Positions 37,598-45,592 of a stretch of DNA of 64,000 bases are shown here, piece after piece. The stretch is from assembly GCF_002920615.1 (NCBI RefSeq), contig NZ_PQSU01000005.1:124001-188000 (forward strand). The letters are read 5' to 3'. The notes beneath the pieces were generated by a model. That model did not search any database and was not told the DNA's origin. It was given only the letters and a program-made list of their open reading frames with translations. The position numbers were made by a program, and so were the translations under genes. The stretch is from Streptomyces sp. Ru62. GTDB taxonomy: Bacteria > Actinomycetota > Actinomycetes > Streptomycetales > Streptomycetaceae. Within the stretch, counting starts at the first letter, position 1. Each line of letters opens with the position of its first letter.

Positions 37598-39121
37598 TCA
37601 GACGGCTTCGGCGGTCTCCGGCAGGTCGACGGCGAGCTGGTCACTGAGGTCGATCACGGCGGCGAGGTCGCCGTAGTCGCGGACGGCCGTGTCGACCGTC
37701 TTTCGGATACGAGTGTTCACACGCTCGGAGCGGACCTTCTTGGCGATCTCCATGGCGCGTGTGGCATAGGTCGTGCTCTCCTCGGGCTCGCGCTGGAGCA
37801 GGTGCACGGTGGCCATGCCGATGAGGTTGAGCGCGTACGACCGCTGGTGCTCGGAGTCGTCGGCGAACAACTGCACGGCCCGCCGCATCAGCGGCTCGGC
37901 GAGGGAAGCGTAGGTGGGGCTGCGTCCGGCCACGTAGGCGAGGTCGCGGTAGGAGTGGGAGTTCTCGCCGTAGAGCTCGGCCTCGGAGAAGAAGCGGATC
38001 CAGTCGGGGTCGGGCTCGTCCCACTCGTCGACCTCGGCGAAGGTGTCCTCGGCCATGCGGACGGCCCGCTTGGTCTTGCCGGGCTGGCCCATGTTGGCGT
38101 AGGCGCGGGCCTCCATCGCATACAGCATGGACTGGGTGCGCGGGCTCGCGCAGTCGCGGCTGCCGTACTGGGCGAGGTGGATCAGCTCCAGGGCGTCCTC
38201 GGGCCGGCCGAGGTGGATCATCTGGCGGCTCATGCTGGAGAGGATGTACGAGCCGAGCGGCTTGTCCCCGGCTTCCTTGGCCGCGTGCAGGGCGAGCACG
38301 AAGTACTTCTGGGCGGTGGGCTGGAGGCCGACGTCGTACGACATCCAGCCGGCCAGCTCGGCCAGCTCGGCGGCGACCTTGAACAGCTTGCGGGTGGTGG
38401 CCTCGGGCTGGGGCTCCTGGAGCAGGTCGGTGACCTCGTGCAGCTGGCCGACGACCGCCTTGCGGCGCAGGCCGCCGCCGCACTGGGCGTCCCACTGGCG
38501 GAACATGCGTGTGGTGGACTCCAGCAGCTCCAGCTCCGGCCGGGACAGCCGGCCCGGCCTGCGCGCGTCGAGGGCGCTCTGGGGGTCGGGCGGGGCCGGG
38601 GAGGCCGGGGTGGGGACGAGCCAGCGCTGCATGGGCTCGATGAGGGAGGGGCCGGCGGACAGCGCGAGCGAGGTCCCGAGGAAGCCGCGCCGGGCGAGCA
38701 TCAGGTCGCTGCGGGAGAACTCGCCGAGCAGGGCGACCGTCTGCGGGCCCGTCCAGGGCAGGTCGACTCCGGAGGCGGCGGGCGACTGGCGGGCGGCGCG
38801 CAGGCCGAGGTCCTCGATGGAGACGACACAGCCGAAGCGCTCGGAGAACAGCTCCGAGAGGATGCGCGGGATGGGTTCGCGCGGGTTCTCCCCGTCCAGC
38901 CAGCGGCGCACCCGCGAGGTGTCGGTGGAGATGTGGTTGGCACCCAACTGGCGGGCTCTGCGGTTCACTTGGCGGGCCAGCTCACCCTTGGACCAACCGC
39001 TGCGCACGAACCACGAACCGAGCAGCTCGTTGGGGCGCTTGTCAGCGTGTGTCCCGCTTCCGCCGTTGCCGCCCACTGGAACGCCCCCATCCCTGAGACC
39101 ACTTGTCGCCCGATGCGCCAA
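37598..39121 (-). CDS. nsdA: NsdA, negative regulator of differentiation and antibiotic production
   Basis: A 507-residue protein corresponding to S. coelicolor NsdA, whose loss increases sporulation and antibiotic output. The N-terminus has a helix-turn-helix-like stretch (WSKGELARQVNRRARQLGAN, DTSRVRRWLDGENPREPIP). The central and C-terminal parts are helical repeats resembling TPRs (MLYAMEARAYANMGQPGKTK, HQRSYALNLIGMATVHLLQR). No known cofactor. ATG 39121 chosen; alternatives lie within the first 20 codons. Confidence 0.9.
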   Translation of the reverse strand: MAHRATSGLRDGGVPVGGNGGSGTHADKRPNELLGSWFVRSGWSKGELARQVNRRARQLGANHISTDTSRVRRWLDGENPREPIPRILSELFSERFGCVVSIEDLGLRAARQSPAASGVDLPWTGPQTVALLGEFSRSDLMLARRGFLGTSLALSAGPSLIEPMQRWLVPTPASPAPPDPQSALDARRPGRLSRPELELLESTTRMFRQWDAQCGGGLRRKAVVGQLHEVTDLLQEPQPEATTRKLFKVAAELAELAGWMSYDVGLQPTAQKYFVLALHAAKEAGDKPLGSYILSSMSRQMIHLGRPEDALELIHLAQYGSRDCASPRTQSMLYAMEARAYANMGQPGKTKRAVRMAEDTFAEVDEWDEPDPDWIRFFSEAELYGENSHSYRDLAYVAGRSPTYASLAEPLMRRAVQLFADDSEHQRSYALNLIGMATVHLLQREPEESTTYATRAMEIAKKVRSERVNTRIRKTVDTAVRDYGDLAAVIDLSDQLAVDLPETAEAV

Positions 39122-39534
39122 GCCCTATCAGAATGCCGGTAAATACGGCCTCCCGTCCGCCGGTTCTCACCCTTCGAACGGTTTGACTACTTGCCTCCGG
39201 CATACCCGCGAGTGCATGTGCCACGGGGACTCGCACACTCACAGTAATCCTACGATCACCCGTCCAACCACAGGGATCCCTGAAACGCCACCATTCGCCA
39301 CCCCTTCGAATGAACTCACGGTGGCCCGCGCGCGATTCACTTGACATAGGACGGCCGGAAGTGGGCGGAGTGATGCACCCAGGGGCGCGTATCCCTCCGG
39401 TGCGCCACCCTCCGCACCTCAAGGCGCCGCCTTAGCACCGCGTCGCCGCGGGGAGGCGGAGCCGTAGCGTTACGTTCCGCTTCCGTCTCGCTCCGTGGCG
39501 TAACCACCGGCGCGCTGGACCCGTTGGAGGGGGC
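39122..39534. other. 413-base divergent spacer between nsdA and the prim-pol gene
   Basis: Lower GC than its flanks, so probably carries both promoters. TTGACA occurs at 39351-39356 region on the plus strand without a convincing -10 at the right distance. No open frame, repeat or RNA signature was seen. Confidence 0.5.
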
Positions 39535-40197
39535 ATGGGCTTCACGATCGGCGGCATCCGCGAGATCCGTTCCGGCACGCGTCGGCGCGGCCGGTCCGCC
39601 GAGTGCACCGCCGTCGCCGAGTTCACCGGGCTGTGGGGCTGGGACGTGGTGCCGGGGGCGCGGGCCGCCGGGGGCGCCTGCTCGTGCGGGCGGTCCGACT
39701 GCCCGGCGCCGGGCGCGCATCCGCTGGGCTTCGCGCCGTCCGTTCCGGCCGGGGCCACCCTGGACGAGGTGGGCAAGGCCTGGTCGGAGTTCCCGGGCGC
39801 CTCGGTGATGCTGCCGGTGGGCCGGGCCTTCGACGTCATCGAGGTCTCGGAGCCGGCCGGCCGCCGCGCCCTGGTCCGCCTGGAGCGGATGGGCCTCCCG
39901 CTCGGCCCGGTGACCGCCACCCCCGACGGCCGCGCCCACTTCTTCGTCGCCCCCGGCGCCGCCGCCGACCTCCCCCGGCTGCTCTACCGCATGGGCTGGG
40001 ACGACCCGGGCGCGCTGGACCTGCGCGGCCTCGGCCCCGGCACGCACATCACCGCGCCACCCTCCGACCGGGGCGGCCTGGGCCCGGTGCGCTGGCTGCG
40101 CCCGCCCGCGCTGGACTCGGCGACGCGGCCCCCGGCGGCGCGGCTGCTGCTCGGCACGCTGGCGTACGTGGCCCACCGCTCGCGGGCCAGGGCGTAG
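39535..40197 (+). CDS. Bifunctional DNA primase/polymerase (prim-pol) N-terminal domain protein
   Basis: A 220-residue stand-alone protein. The family's cysteine/His cluster reads ACSCGRSDCPAPGAHPLGFA (about 48-67), and RAFDVIEVSEPAGRRAL resembles the catalytic beta strand, though the DxD acidic pair of active prim-pols is not obvious (FDVIEV). No helicase domain and no plasmid or phage genes are nearby. Conserved next to nsdA in Streptomyces from memory. Function undefined; it may be a catalytically weak or regulatory relative. Confidence 0.7.
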   Translation: MGFTIGGIREIRSGTRRRGRSAECTAVAEFTGLWGWDVVPGARAAGGACSCGRSDCPAPGAHPLGFAPSVPAGATLDEVGKAWSEFPGASVMLPVGRAFDVIEVSEPAGRRALVRLERMGLPLGPVTATPDGRAHFFVAPGAAADLPRLLYRMGWDDPGALDLRGLGPGTHITAPPSDRGGLGPVRWLRPPALDSATRPPAARLLLGTLAYVAHRSRARA

Positions 40198-40213
40198 GCG
40201 GGCCCGCCAGGAC

Positions 40214-40253
40214 GAAGCTCCCGTCCCCGACTGCACCTCGGGGCGGGAGCTTC
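40214..40253. terminator. Bidirectional terminator between prim-pol gene and ftsY
   Basis: GAAGCTCCCGTCCCCGA (40214-40230) pairs with TCGGGGCGGGAGCTTC (40238-40253), 16 bp with a single bulged T and a 7-base loop. It lies between convergent gene ends at 40197 and 40294. Confidence 0.85.
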
Positions 40254-40293
40254 TTGGTGACCACGCGGCCACCCGACGGTGTCCGCGGGTGGT

Positions 40294-41496
40294 TCACTCT
40301 CCGATCAGCGCATCCACGAACGCCTCCGGCTCGAACGGCGCGAGGTCGTCCGCGCCCTCGCCGAGCCCCACCAGCTTCACCGGCACGCCCAGCTCGCGCT
40401 GGACGGCGATGACGATGCCGCCCTTGGCCGTACCGTCCAGCTTGGTCAGCACGATGCCGGTGATGTCCACGACCTCGGCGAACACCCGGGCCTGCACCAG
40501 GCCGTTCTGCCCGGTGGTGGCGTCCAGGACGAGCAGCACCTCGTCCAGCGGCGCGTGCTTCTCGACCACGCGCTTGACCTTGCCCAGCTCGTCCATGAGG
40601 CCGGTCTTGGTGTGCAGGCGGCCGGCGGTGTCGATGAGGACGACGTCGACCCCCATCTCCTTGCCCTCCTTGACCGCGTCGAAGGCGACGGAGGCGGGGT
40701 CGCCGGCCTCGGGGCCGCGCACCGTGTAGGCGCCCACGCGCTCGCCCCAGGTCTGGAGCTGGTCGGCGGCGGCGGCGCGGAAGGTGTCGGCGGCGCCGAG
40801 CACGACACTGCGGCCGTCGGCGACGAGCACGCGGGCGAGCTTGCCGGTGGTGGTGGTCTTGCCGGTGCCGTTGACGCCGACGACCATCACGATGCCCGGC
40901 TTGCGGTCCTCGGGCTCGGTCCTGACCGTGCGGTCGACATCGGTGCCGATCAGCTTGAGCAGCTCCTCTCGGAGCAGGCCACGCAGCTCCTCGGGGGTGC
41001 GGGTGCCGAGGACCCGGACGCGTTCACGCAGGCGCTCGACCAGCTCCTGGGTGGGCTGCACGCCGACGTCGGCGGTGAGCAGCGTGTCCTCGATCTCCTC
41101 CCAGGTGTCCTCGTCCAGGTGCTCGCGCGAGAGCAGCGTGAGCAGACCCTTTCCGAGGGCGTTCTGCGAGCGGGACAGGCGGGTGCGCAGGCGGACCAGC
41201 CGGCCTGCGGTGGGCTCCGGGATCTCGATCTCGGGAGCCTCGACCACGGGAGGCTCCTCGACGACGACCGGTGCGGGGCCGCCGGGAAGATCCACCTCCT
41301 CGATCGTCCGGCGCGGTTCGTCGCGCGGCGTCTCGGCTTCGTCGCCGACGTGCGGCTCGGCCGGGGGCGCGGTGATGTCGGGCGCTTTGGGGGGCGGCGG
41401 GGGCAGCGGCTTCCGGCGCCGGCTGCCCACGATCAGCCCGCCGAGCGCGCCGAGCACGACCACGGCGATGACTACAGCAAGGATGACGGTTTCCAT
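40294..41496 (-). CDS. ftsY: Signal recognition particle receptor FtsY
   Basis: SRP receptor GTPase. ATG 41496 (METVILAVVIAVVVLGALGG) starts with a membrane-anchoring helix, then a Pro/Glu-rich A domain (about 30-100), then the NG domain: G1 GVNGTGKTTTTGKLA, DTFRAAAADQL, G3 DTAGRLHTK, G4 TKLDGTAKGG. 400 residues. An N-terminal helix is usual in actinobacterial FtsY. A start eight codons upstream is possible. Works with Ffh to deliver ribosomes to SecY. Confidence 0.95.
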   Translation of the reverse strand: METVILAVVIAVVVLGALGGLIVGSRRRKPLPPPPPKAPDITAPPAEPHVGDEAETPRDEPRRTIEEVDLPGGPAPVVVEEPPVVEAPEIEIPEPTAGRLVRLRTRLSRSQNALGKGLLTLLSREHLDEDTWEEIEDTLLTADVGVQPTQELVERLRERVRVLGTRTPEELRGLLREELLKLIGTDVDRTVRTEPEDRKPGIVMVVGVNGTGKTTTTGKLARVLVADGRSVVLGAADTFRAAAADQLQTWGERVGAYTVRGPEAGDPASVAFDAVKEGKEMGVDVVLIDTAGRLHTKTGLMDELGKVKRVVEKHAPLDEVLLVLDATTGQNGLVQARVFAEVVDITGIVLTKLDGTAKGGIVIAVQRELGVPVKLVGLGEGADDLAPFEPEAFVDALIGE

Positions 41497-41664
41497 AACG
41501 CGTCCAGTATCGGCCATGGGGTGTCCACGGACCCCGTTTGTGGCTTCGTCCGAGAGACAAACGCCACGTATCGCTAGGAGTGGGAGCAAAGTACGATGGT
41601 GGGCGCGCTGTTGACGCGCGTAGAGTCCCCTCGTCCCTGTCCCCCCACGTCTGGCACCTCTTTC

Positions 41665-43116
41665 ATGACGAAAACCGTCGAGACCGAAGGCGCTCTCGAA
41701 ACGCGCGGTATCGAGCAGGTCCCCGACCACGAGCGCACGGCGAAGACCCGGGAACTGTTCCCCACCTGGGTCGGTGCGAACATCAGCGTGCTGCTGCTGA
41801 CGATGGGCGCGAGCCTGGTCGTCGCATACCACCTGAACATCTGGCAGGCGCTGGTCGTCGCGGTGGCCGCACCGATCGTGTCGTACGGCCTCGTCGGCCT
41901 GATCGGCATCGCGGGCAAGCGGGGCGGCGCGCCCGGCATGGCGCTGTCGCGGGCGGTCTTCGGGCAGCGCGGCAATCTGCTGCCCGGTTCGCTGATCTGG
42001 GTCGCGCGCTGGGGCTGGGAGACGATCAACGCGGTGACCGGCGCCTACGCGATGCTCACCATCCTGGACATCCTGTTCGGCATCAAGGCGAACAGCGTGC
42101 TGGACATGGTGACGCTGCTGGTGTTCGTCGTCGCGACCTTCGCGATCTCCGGGCTCGGCATCAACGCCGTGCAGCGGTGCAACAAGTACGCGACCTACCT
42201 CTTCGGTGTCTTCTCGGTGCTGGTCCTGGCCTATCTGGTGGCGAACACCGACTGGTCGAAGGTGATGGACCACAGCGCCGGTTCCACGGCCGCGGTGATC
42301 ACCGGCATCGGCATGATCGCGGCGGGCGGTGTGAGCTGGATCCCGTCCGCCCCGGACTTCACCCGCTACCTCCCGCGCACGGCCTCGTCCAGGGCGATCG
42401 TGGGTACGGCGGTGGGCGGCGCCGGTGTCGTCGTGCTGCCCATGGTCCTGATGGGCGCCGTGATGGCGGTCTCGACGCCGGACCTGGCCTCGGCGAGCGA
42501 CCCGGTGTCCTTCCTCGGCGAGATCCTGCCGACCTGGATCGCCGTGCCGTACCTGTTCATCGCGCTGATCGGCATGCTGCTGATCAACTCGATGTCGATG
42601 TACTCGGCGGGCTTCACCGCGCAGACCCTGGGCTTCAAGGTGCCGCGGCACTGGGCGGTCTCGGTCAACGCCGTGATCTCGCTGGTCTTCGGCGGGGTGC
42701 TGATGCTGGTGGCGACGAGCTTCATGGGCTCGTTCATCGCCTTCCTGTCGCTGCTGGCGGTCGCCTTCTCGGCCTGGGTCGGGGTGTTCGGCGCGGACAT
42801 GTTCCGCCGTACGGAGTACGACGGCCGGGCCATGGCCGACACCACCCGCACCAGCGCATACTGGCACAAGGGCGGCTTCTCCCCCGCGGCCGTGGCCGCC
42901 TGGGCGGTCGGCCTGGTGTCGGGCCTGATGTTCACCACCTCGGACTGGTTCACCGGACCGCTCGCGACGAACAACGTGATCGGCGAGTACGGCCTCGGCT
43001 GGGTCGCGACGATCGTCATCTCGGGCGGCCTGTACCTGGCGCTGCCGAAGCCGGCGACGGCCCGCCCGGCCTCCTCGGCCGAGCCGGCCGAGGACCGCAC
43101 GACCGTCGGCGTGTGA
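41665..43116 (+). CDS. NCS1-family cytosine/purine-type permease
   Basis: A 483-residue membrane protein with about 12 helices, of the nucleobase-cation-symport-1 family (CodB-like). TRELFPTWVGANISVLLLTM, RAVFGQRGNLLPGSLIW, RWGWETINAVTGAYA and GVSWIPSAPDFTRYLPR are family segments. Substrate could be cytosine, purines, allantoin or hydantoin; no catabolic neighbour decides. ATG 41665 (MTKTVETEG) has almost no Shine-Dalgarno; an upstream ATG at 41596 has GGGAG and would add 23 unusual residues. Divergent from ftsY. Confidence 0.88.
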   Translation: MTKTVETEGALETRGIEQVPDHERTAKTRELFPTWVGANISVLLLTMGASLVVAYHLNIWQALVVAVAAPIVSYGLVGLIGIAGKRGGAPGMALSRAVFGQRGNLLPGSLIWVARWGWETINAVTGAYAMLTILDILFGIKANSVLDMVTLLVFVVATFAISGLGINAVQRCNKYATYLFGVFSVLVLAYLVANTDWSKVMDHSAGSTAAVITGIGMIAAGGVSWIPSAPDFTRYLPRTASSRAIVGTAVGGAGVVVLPMVLMGAVMAVSTPDLASASDPVSFLGEILPTWIAVPYLFIALIGMLLINSMSMYSAGFTAQTLGFKVPRHWAVSVNAVISLVFGGVLMLVATSFMGSFIAFLSLLAVAFSAWVGVFGADMFRRTEYDGRAMADTTRTSAYWHKGGFSPAAVAAWAVGLVSGLMFTTSDWFTGPLATNNVIGEYGLGWVATIVISGGLYLALPKPATARPASSAEPAEDRTTVGV

Positions 43117-43173
43117 CGCGCCTCGGCCGGACGGGTCGCTCCCGCGCCCGGAGGGACTGTCGCCTGCCCCGGA

Positions 43174-43365
43174 CAGGCCGCTCTTGTACAGGGCGGCACT
43201 CGCCCGGAAGCGCAGCCGGCCGCACCGGTCCCGGGTCTCCTCGTCGGCGTCGTCCGCACAGCAGCAGTGGCGGGCCGGCCAGCGCAGATCGTCCGGTTCC
43301 AGCCAGAGGGCGACCCGGCCGCGCTCGGCCTCGGCCCGGCGATCCGTGGGCACGGGTTCGGTCAT
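43174..43365 (-). pseudogene. Small Cys-rich protein gene without a stop codon
   Basis: ATG 43365 starts a protein MTEPVPTDRRAEAERGRVAL, then LEPDDLRWPARHCCCADDAD, EETRDRCGRLRFRASAALYKSGL (64 residues) that resembles small Streptomyces proteins with a CCC triplet and a fourth Cys, a possible metal site. After KSGL the frame does not stop; it runs antisense through the NCS1 permease gene into ftsY, which cannot be the natural product. The original 3' end seems lost by frameshift or deletion. Family recognition is from memory and tentative. Confidence 0.4.
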
Positions 43366-43454
43366 CCCGCGAGCCTGCCTGCCCGCCCCCGGCCATCTGA
43401 CGCACCGTCAGCGAGGGTCCCCCTCCACCGCAGCGCACCGGAGGGGACCTTCGC

Positions 43455-43829
43455 ATGCCCGTCACGGTCGTACGTCTCCATCTCGTCGCGCCCGGCGCCG
43501 GTCCCGCCGCCCTCTCCGCCCGGTACCGGGCCGCGTACGCGGACGAGCACGGGATCAGCACCGCGCGGACCGAGGAGCACCCGGGTGCCGACGACCACTG
43601 GCTGCCGTCGCCGTTCGCCTTCGCGGGCGCGGTGTTCGGCGTGACCCGCCGGATCGCGGTGACGGTGTCGGCGGTTGTCGGCCCGCCGCACGACCCGCTG
43701 CCGACGGCGGGGGCGATCGCCGTGCTGGACCTGCTCAGCGGCGGCCGGCTGGTGACCGTGGCCGGGATCGGATACCGGCTGCAGGAGTACGCCCTGTTCG
43801 GCGTGGACTGGCACCGGCGCGGCCGGCGC
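43455..43829 (+). pseudogene. Truncated luciferase-like (LLM) flavin monooxygenase gene
   Basis: The first 125 codons encode an LLM-class N-terminus: VVRLHLVAPGAGPA, then FAFAGAVFGVTRRIAVTVSA and LDLLSGGRLVTVAGIGYRLQ, then EYALFGVDWHRRGRR. Family proteins run 280-350 residues and continue MDEALxxL after this point. Here the frame passes into unrelated Arg-rich sequence and the terminator region of glcP (open until 44063). The N-terminus also lacks the usual first strand. A deletion removed the C-terminal two thirds. Confidence 0.65.
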
Positions 43830-43864
43830 TGGAGGGCTGAGCCGGGCCGTCCGGCCGTACGACA

Positions 43865-43907
43865 CCGCCGCCCCCGGTCCGGGCAGTGGCCGGGCCGGGG
43901 GCGGCGG
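43865..43907. terminator. Terminator downstream of glcP
   Basis: CCGCCGCCCCCGG (43865-43877) pairs with CCGGGGGCGGCGG (43895-43907), a perfect 13-bp stem around a GC-rich loop. It lies 69 bases past the glcP stop and just after the LLM gene fragment, so it can serve both strands. Confidence 0.75.
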
Positions 43908-43975
43908 ACGGTTCGAGGAGAGGGCAGCGGGGACTTGGCCCTTCTCCCCGAGTTCGGGGGGCCTCGCTACGAGGC

Positions 43976-45394
43976 TCAGCCCATCTCCTCCAGGGACTTG
44001 CCCTTCGTCTCCTTGACGAACTTCAGGACGAACGGGATGGAGAGCGCGGCGAACACGGTGTAGATCACGTAGGTGCCGGAGAGGTTCCAGTCGGCCAGCG
44101 ACGGGAAGCTCGCGGTGATGGCCCAGTTGGCGATCCACTGCGCGGCGGCGGCCACGCCCAGGGCGGCGGCACGGATCTTGTTCGGGAACATCTCGCCGAG
44201 GAAGACCCAGACGACCACGCCCCAGGAGAGGGCGAAGAAGAGGACGAACACGTGGGCGGCGATCAGGGCGACCCAGCCCTGGGTGCTCGGCAGCTTGCCG
44301 TCGACCAGGTGGTAGCTGAACGCCCAGGCCTCCAGGGCCAGGCCGACGACCATGCCGACCGAGCCGATGAGGGCGAGCGGCTTGCGGCCGACGCGGTCCA
44401 CGAAGATCATCGCGATCACGGTGCCGATGATGTTGATGATCGAGGTCGTGAAGGAGTAGAAGAACGAGTCCGTCGGGTCGACGCCGACCGACTGCCACAG
44501 CGTCGAGGAGTAGTAGAACGCGACGTTGATGCCGACGAACTGCTGGAAGACCGACAGGCCGATACCGACCCAGACGATCGGCTTGAAGAAGAAGGAGCCG
44601 CCGAGCAGGTCCTTGAAGCTGGACTTGTGCTCGCTCTTCATCGCCAGCTCGATCTCGGCGACGCGGGCGTCCAGGTCGATGTCCTTGCCCTCGACCTCGG
44701 CGAGGATCTCACGGGCGCGGTCGTGCTTGCCGACGGAGAGCAGGAAGCGCGGGGACTCGGGGATCGCGAAGGACAGCAGGCCGTAGAGGACGGCCGGGAT
44801 GACCATCACGCCCAGCATGACCTGCCAGGCCTCCAGGCCCATCAGCTTGCCGCGCTGGTCGCCGCCGGCGGCGTTCAGCAGGCCCCAGTTGACCAGCTGC
44901 GAGATGGCGATGCCGACGACGATCGCGGCCTGCTGGAAGGAGCCGAGCCGGCCGCGATAGGCGGGCGGGGCGACCTCGGCGATGTAGGCCGGGCCGATGA
45001 CGGAGGCCATGCCGATGGCGAAGCCGCCGACGATGCGCCAGAAGGCGAGGTCCCACAGCGCGAAGGGCAGCGCGGAGCCGACGGCGCTGATGGTGAAGAG
45101 GACGGCGGCGATCTGCATGCAGCGGATGCGGCCGATGCGGTCGGCGATGCGGCCGGCGGTGGCGGCGCCGATGGCACAGCCGATCAGGGCGATCGCGATG
45201 ACCTGGGCGAGGGCGGCGGACCCGATGTCGTAACGGCCCCGGATGGCCTCGACGGCGCCGTTGATGACGGAGCTGTCGTAGCCGAAGAGGAAGCCGCCCA
45301 TGGCGGCAGCCGCCGCGATGAAGATGACGTGCCCGAGATGATCGGGGTGAGCCGTCCTGGCTCCTGACTGAGGTGCCTGCGCTGTGCTGGTCAC
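43976..45394 (-). CDS. glcP: Glucose permease GlcP (major facilitator superfamily)
   Basis: Sugar-proton symporter of 472 residues, 12 membrane helices; the same length and neighbourhood as S. coelicolor GlcP1, the main glucose uptake system. MFS sugar-porter motifs include GFLFGYDSSVINGA, GRIADRIGRIRCM, FRIVGGFAIGMASV-like helix 4, PESPRFLL after helix 6, and VDRVGRKPLALIG. GTG 45394 has GAGGAG eight bases upstream; the frame is open further but reads the promoter region. A -10/-35 pair and a LacI-like palindrome precede it. It links glucose uptake with carbon catabolite control through GlkA. Confidence 0.93.
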   Translation of the reverse strand: MTSTAQAPQSGARTAHPDHLGHVIFIAAAAAMGGFLFGYDSSVINGAVEAIRGRYDIGSAALAQVIAIALIGCAIGAATAGRIADRIGRIRCMQIAAVLFTISAVGSALPFALWDLAFWRIVGGFAIGMASVIGPAYIAEVAPPAYRGRLGSFQQAAIVVGIAISQLVNWGLLNAAGGDQRGKLMGLEAWQVMLGVMVIPAVLYGLLSFAIPESPRFLLSVGKHDRAREILAEVEGKDIDLDARVAEIELAMKSEHKSSFKDLLGGSFFFKPIVWVGIGLSVFQQFVGINVAFYYSSTLWQSVGVDPTDSFFYSFTTSIINIIGTVIAMIFVDRVGRKPLALIGSVGMVVGLALEAWAFSYHLVDGKLPSTQGWVALIAAHVFVLFFALSWGVVVWVFLGEMFPNKIRAAALGVAAAAQWIANWAITASFPSLADWNLSGTYVIYTVFAALSIPFVLKFVKETKGKSLEEMG

Positions 45395-45465
45395 GTGTAA
45401 CTCCTCGGGCCACGGCAGCGCTGCCGCGGGTATGGGGCCCTTACAGGTAGGACCTGAAGGTAAAA

Positions 45466-45475
45466 GCAACGTTGC
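45466..45475 (-). promoter_or_regulatory. Palindromic operator-like site in the glcP promoter
   Basis: GCAACGTTGC is a perfect 10-bp palindrome with the central CG typical of LacI/GalR-family operators. It lies directly after the -10 element, where a repressor would block transcription. Confidence 0.55.
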
Positions 45476-45477
45476 AG

Positions 45478-45505
45478 AGACTATGCCTTCAAGTTTCGAA
45501 GTCAA
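45478..45505 (-). promoter_or_regulatory. glcP promoter
   Basis: On the minus strand TTGACT (45500-45505) and TAGTCT (45478-45483) are 16 bases apart, close to the Streptomyces vegetative consensus TTGACN/TAGRRT. The start codon is about 85 bases downstream. The region is distinctly AT-rich for this genome. Confidence 0.6.
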
Positions 45506-45543
45506 TACTTCAACAGCTGTGAGTTTTCAGATATGCCCAAAGC

Positions 45544-45572
45544 ACTCCGTGTTCACTTCTTGAACACAGAGT
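45544..45572 (-). terminator. Terminator downstream of smc
   Basis: ACTCCGTGTTCA (45544-45555) and TGAACACAGAGT (45561-45572) form a 12-bp stem with loop CTTCT; the only imperfect pair is a G-U in minus-strand RNA. It lies 21 bases past the smc stop. Confidence 0.8.
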
Positions 45573-45592
45573 CAGTTGATCTTGGAGTGGTG

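Noticed and set aside
40294..43365. A continuous 1,023-codon minus frame joining the Cys-rich protein to FtsY
   Set aside because: The middle 650 codons are antisense to an obvious permease gene and have shadow composition; FtsY has its own conserved start at 41496.
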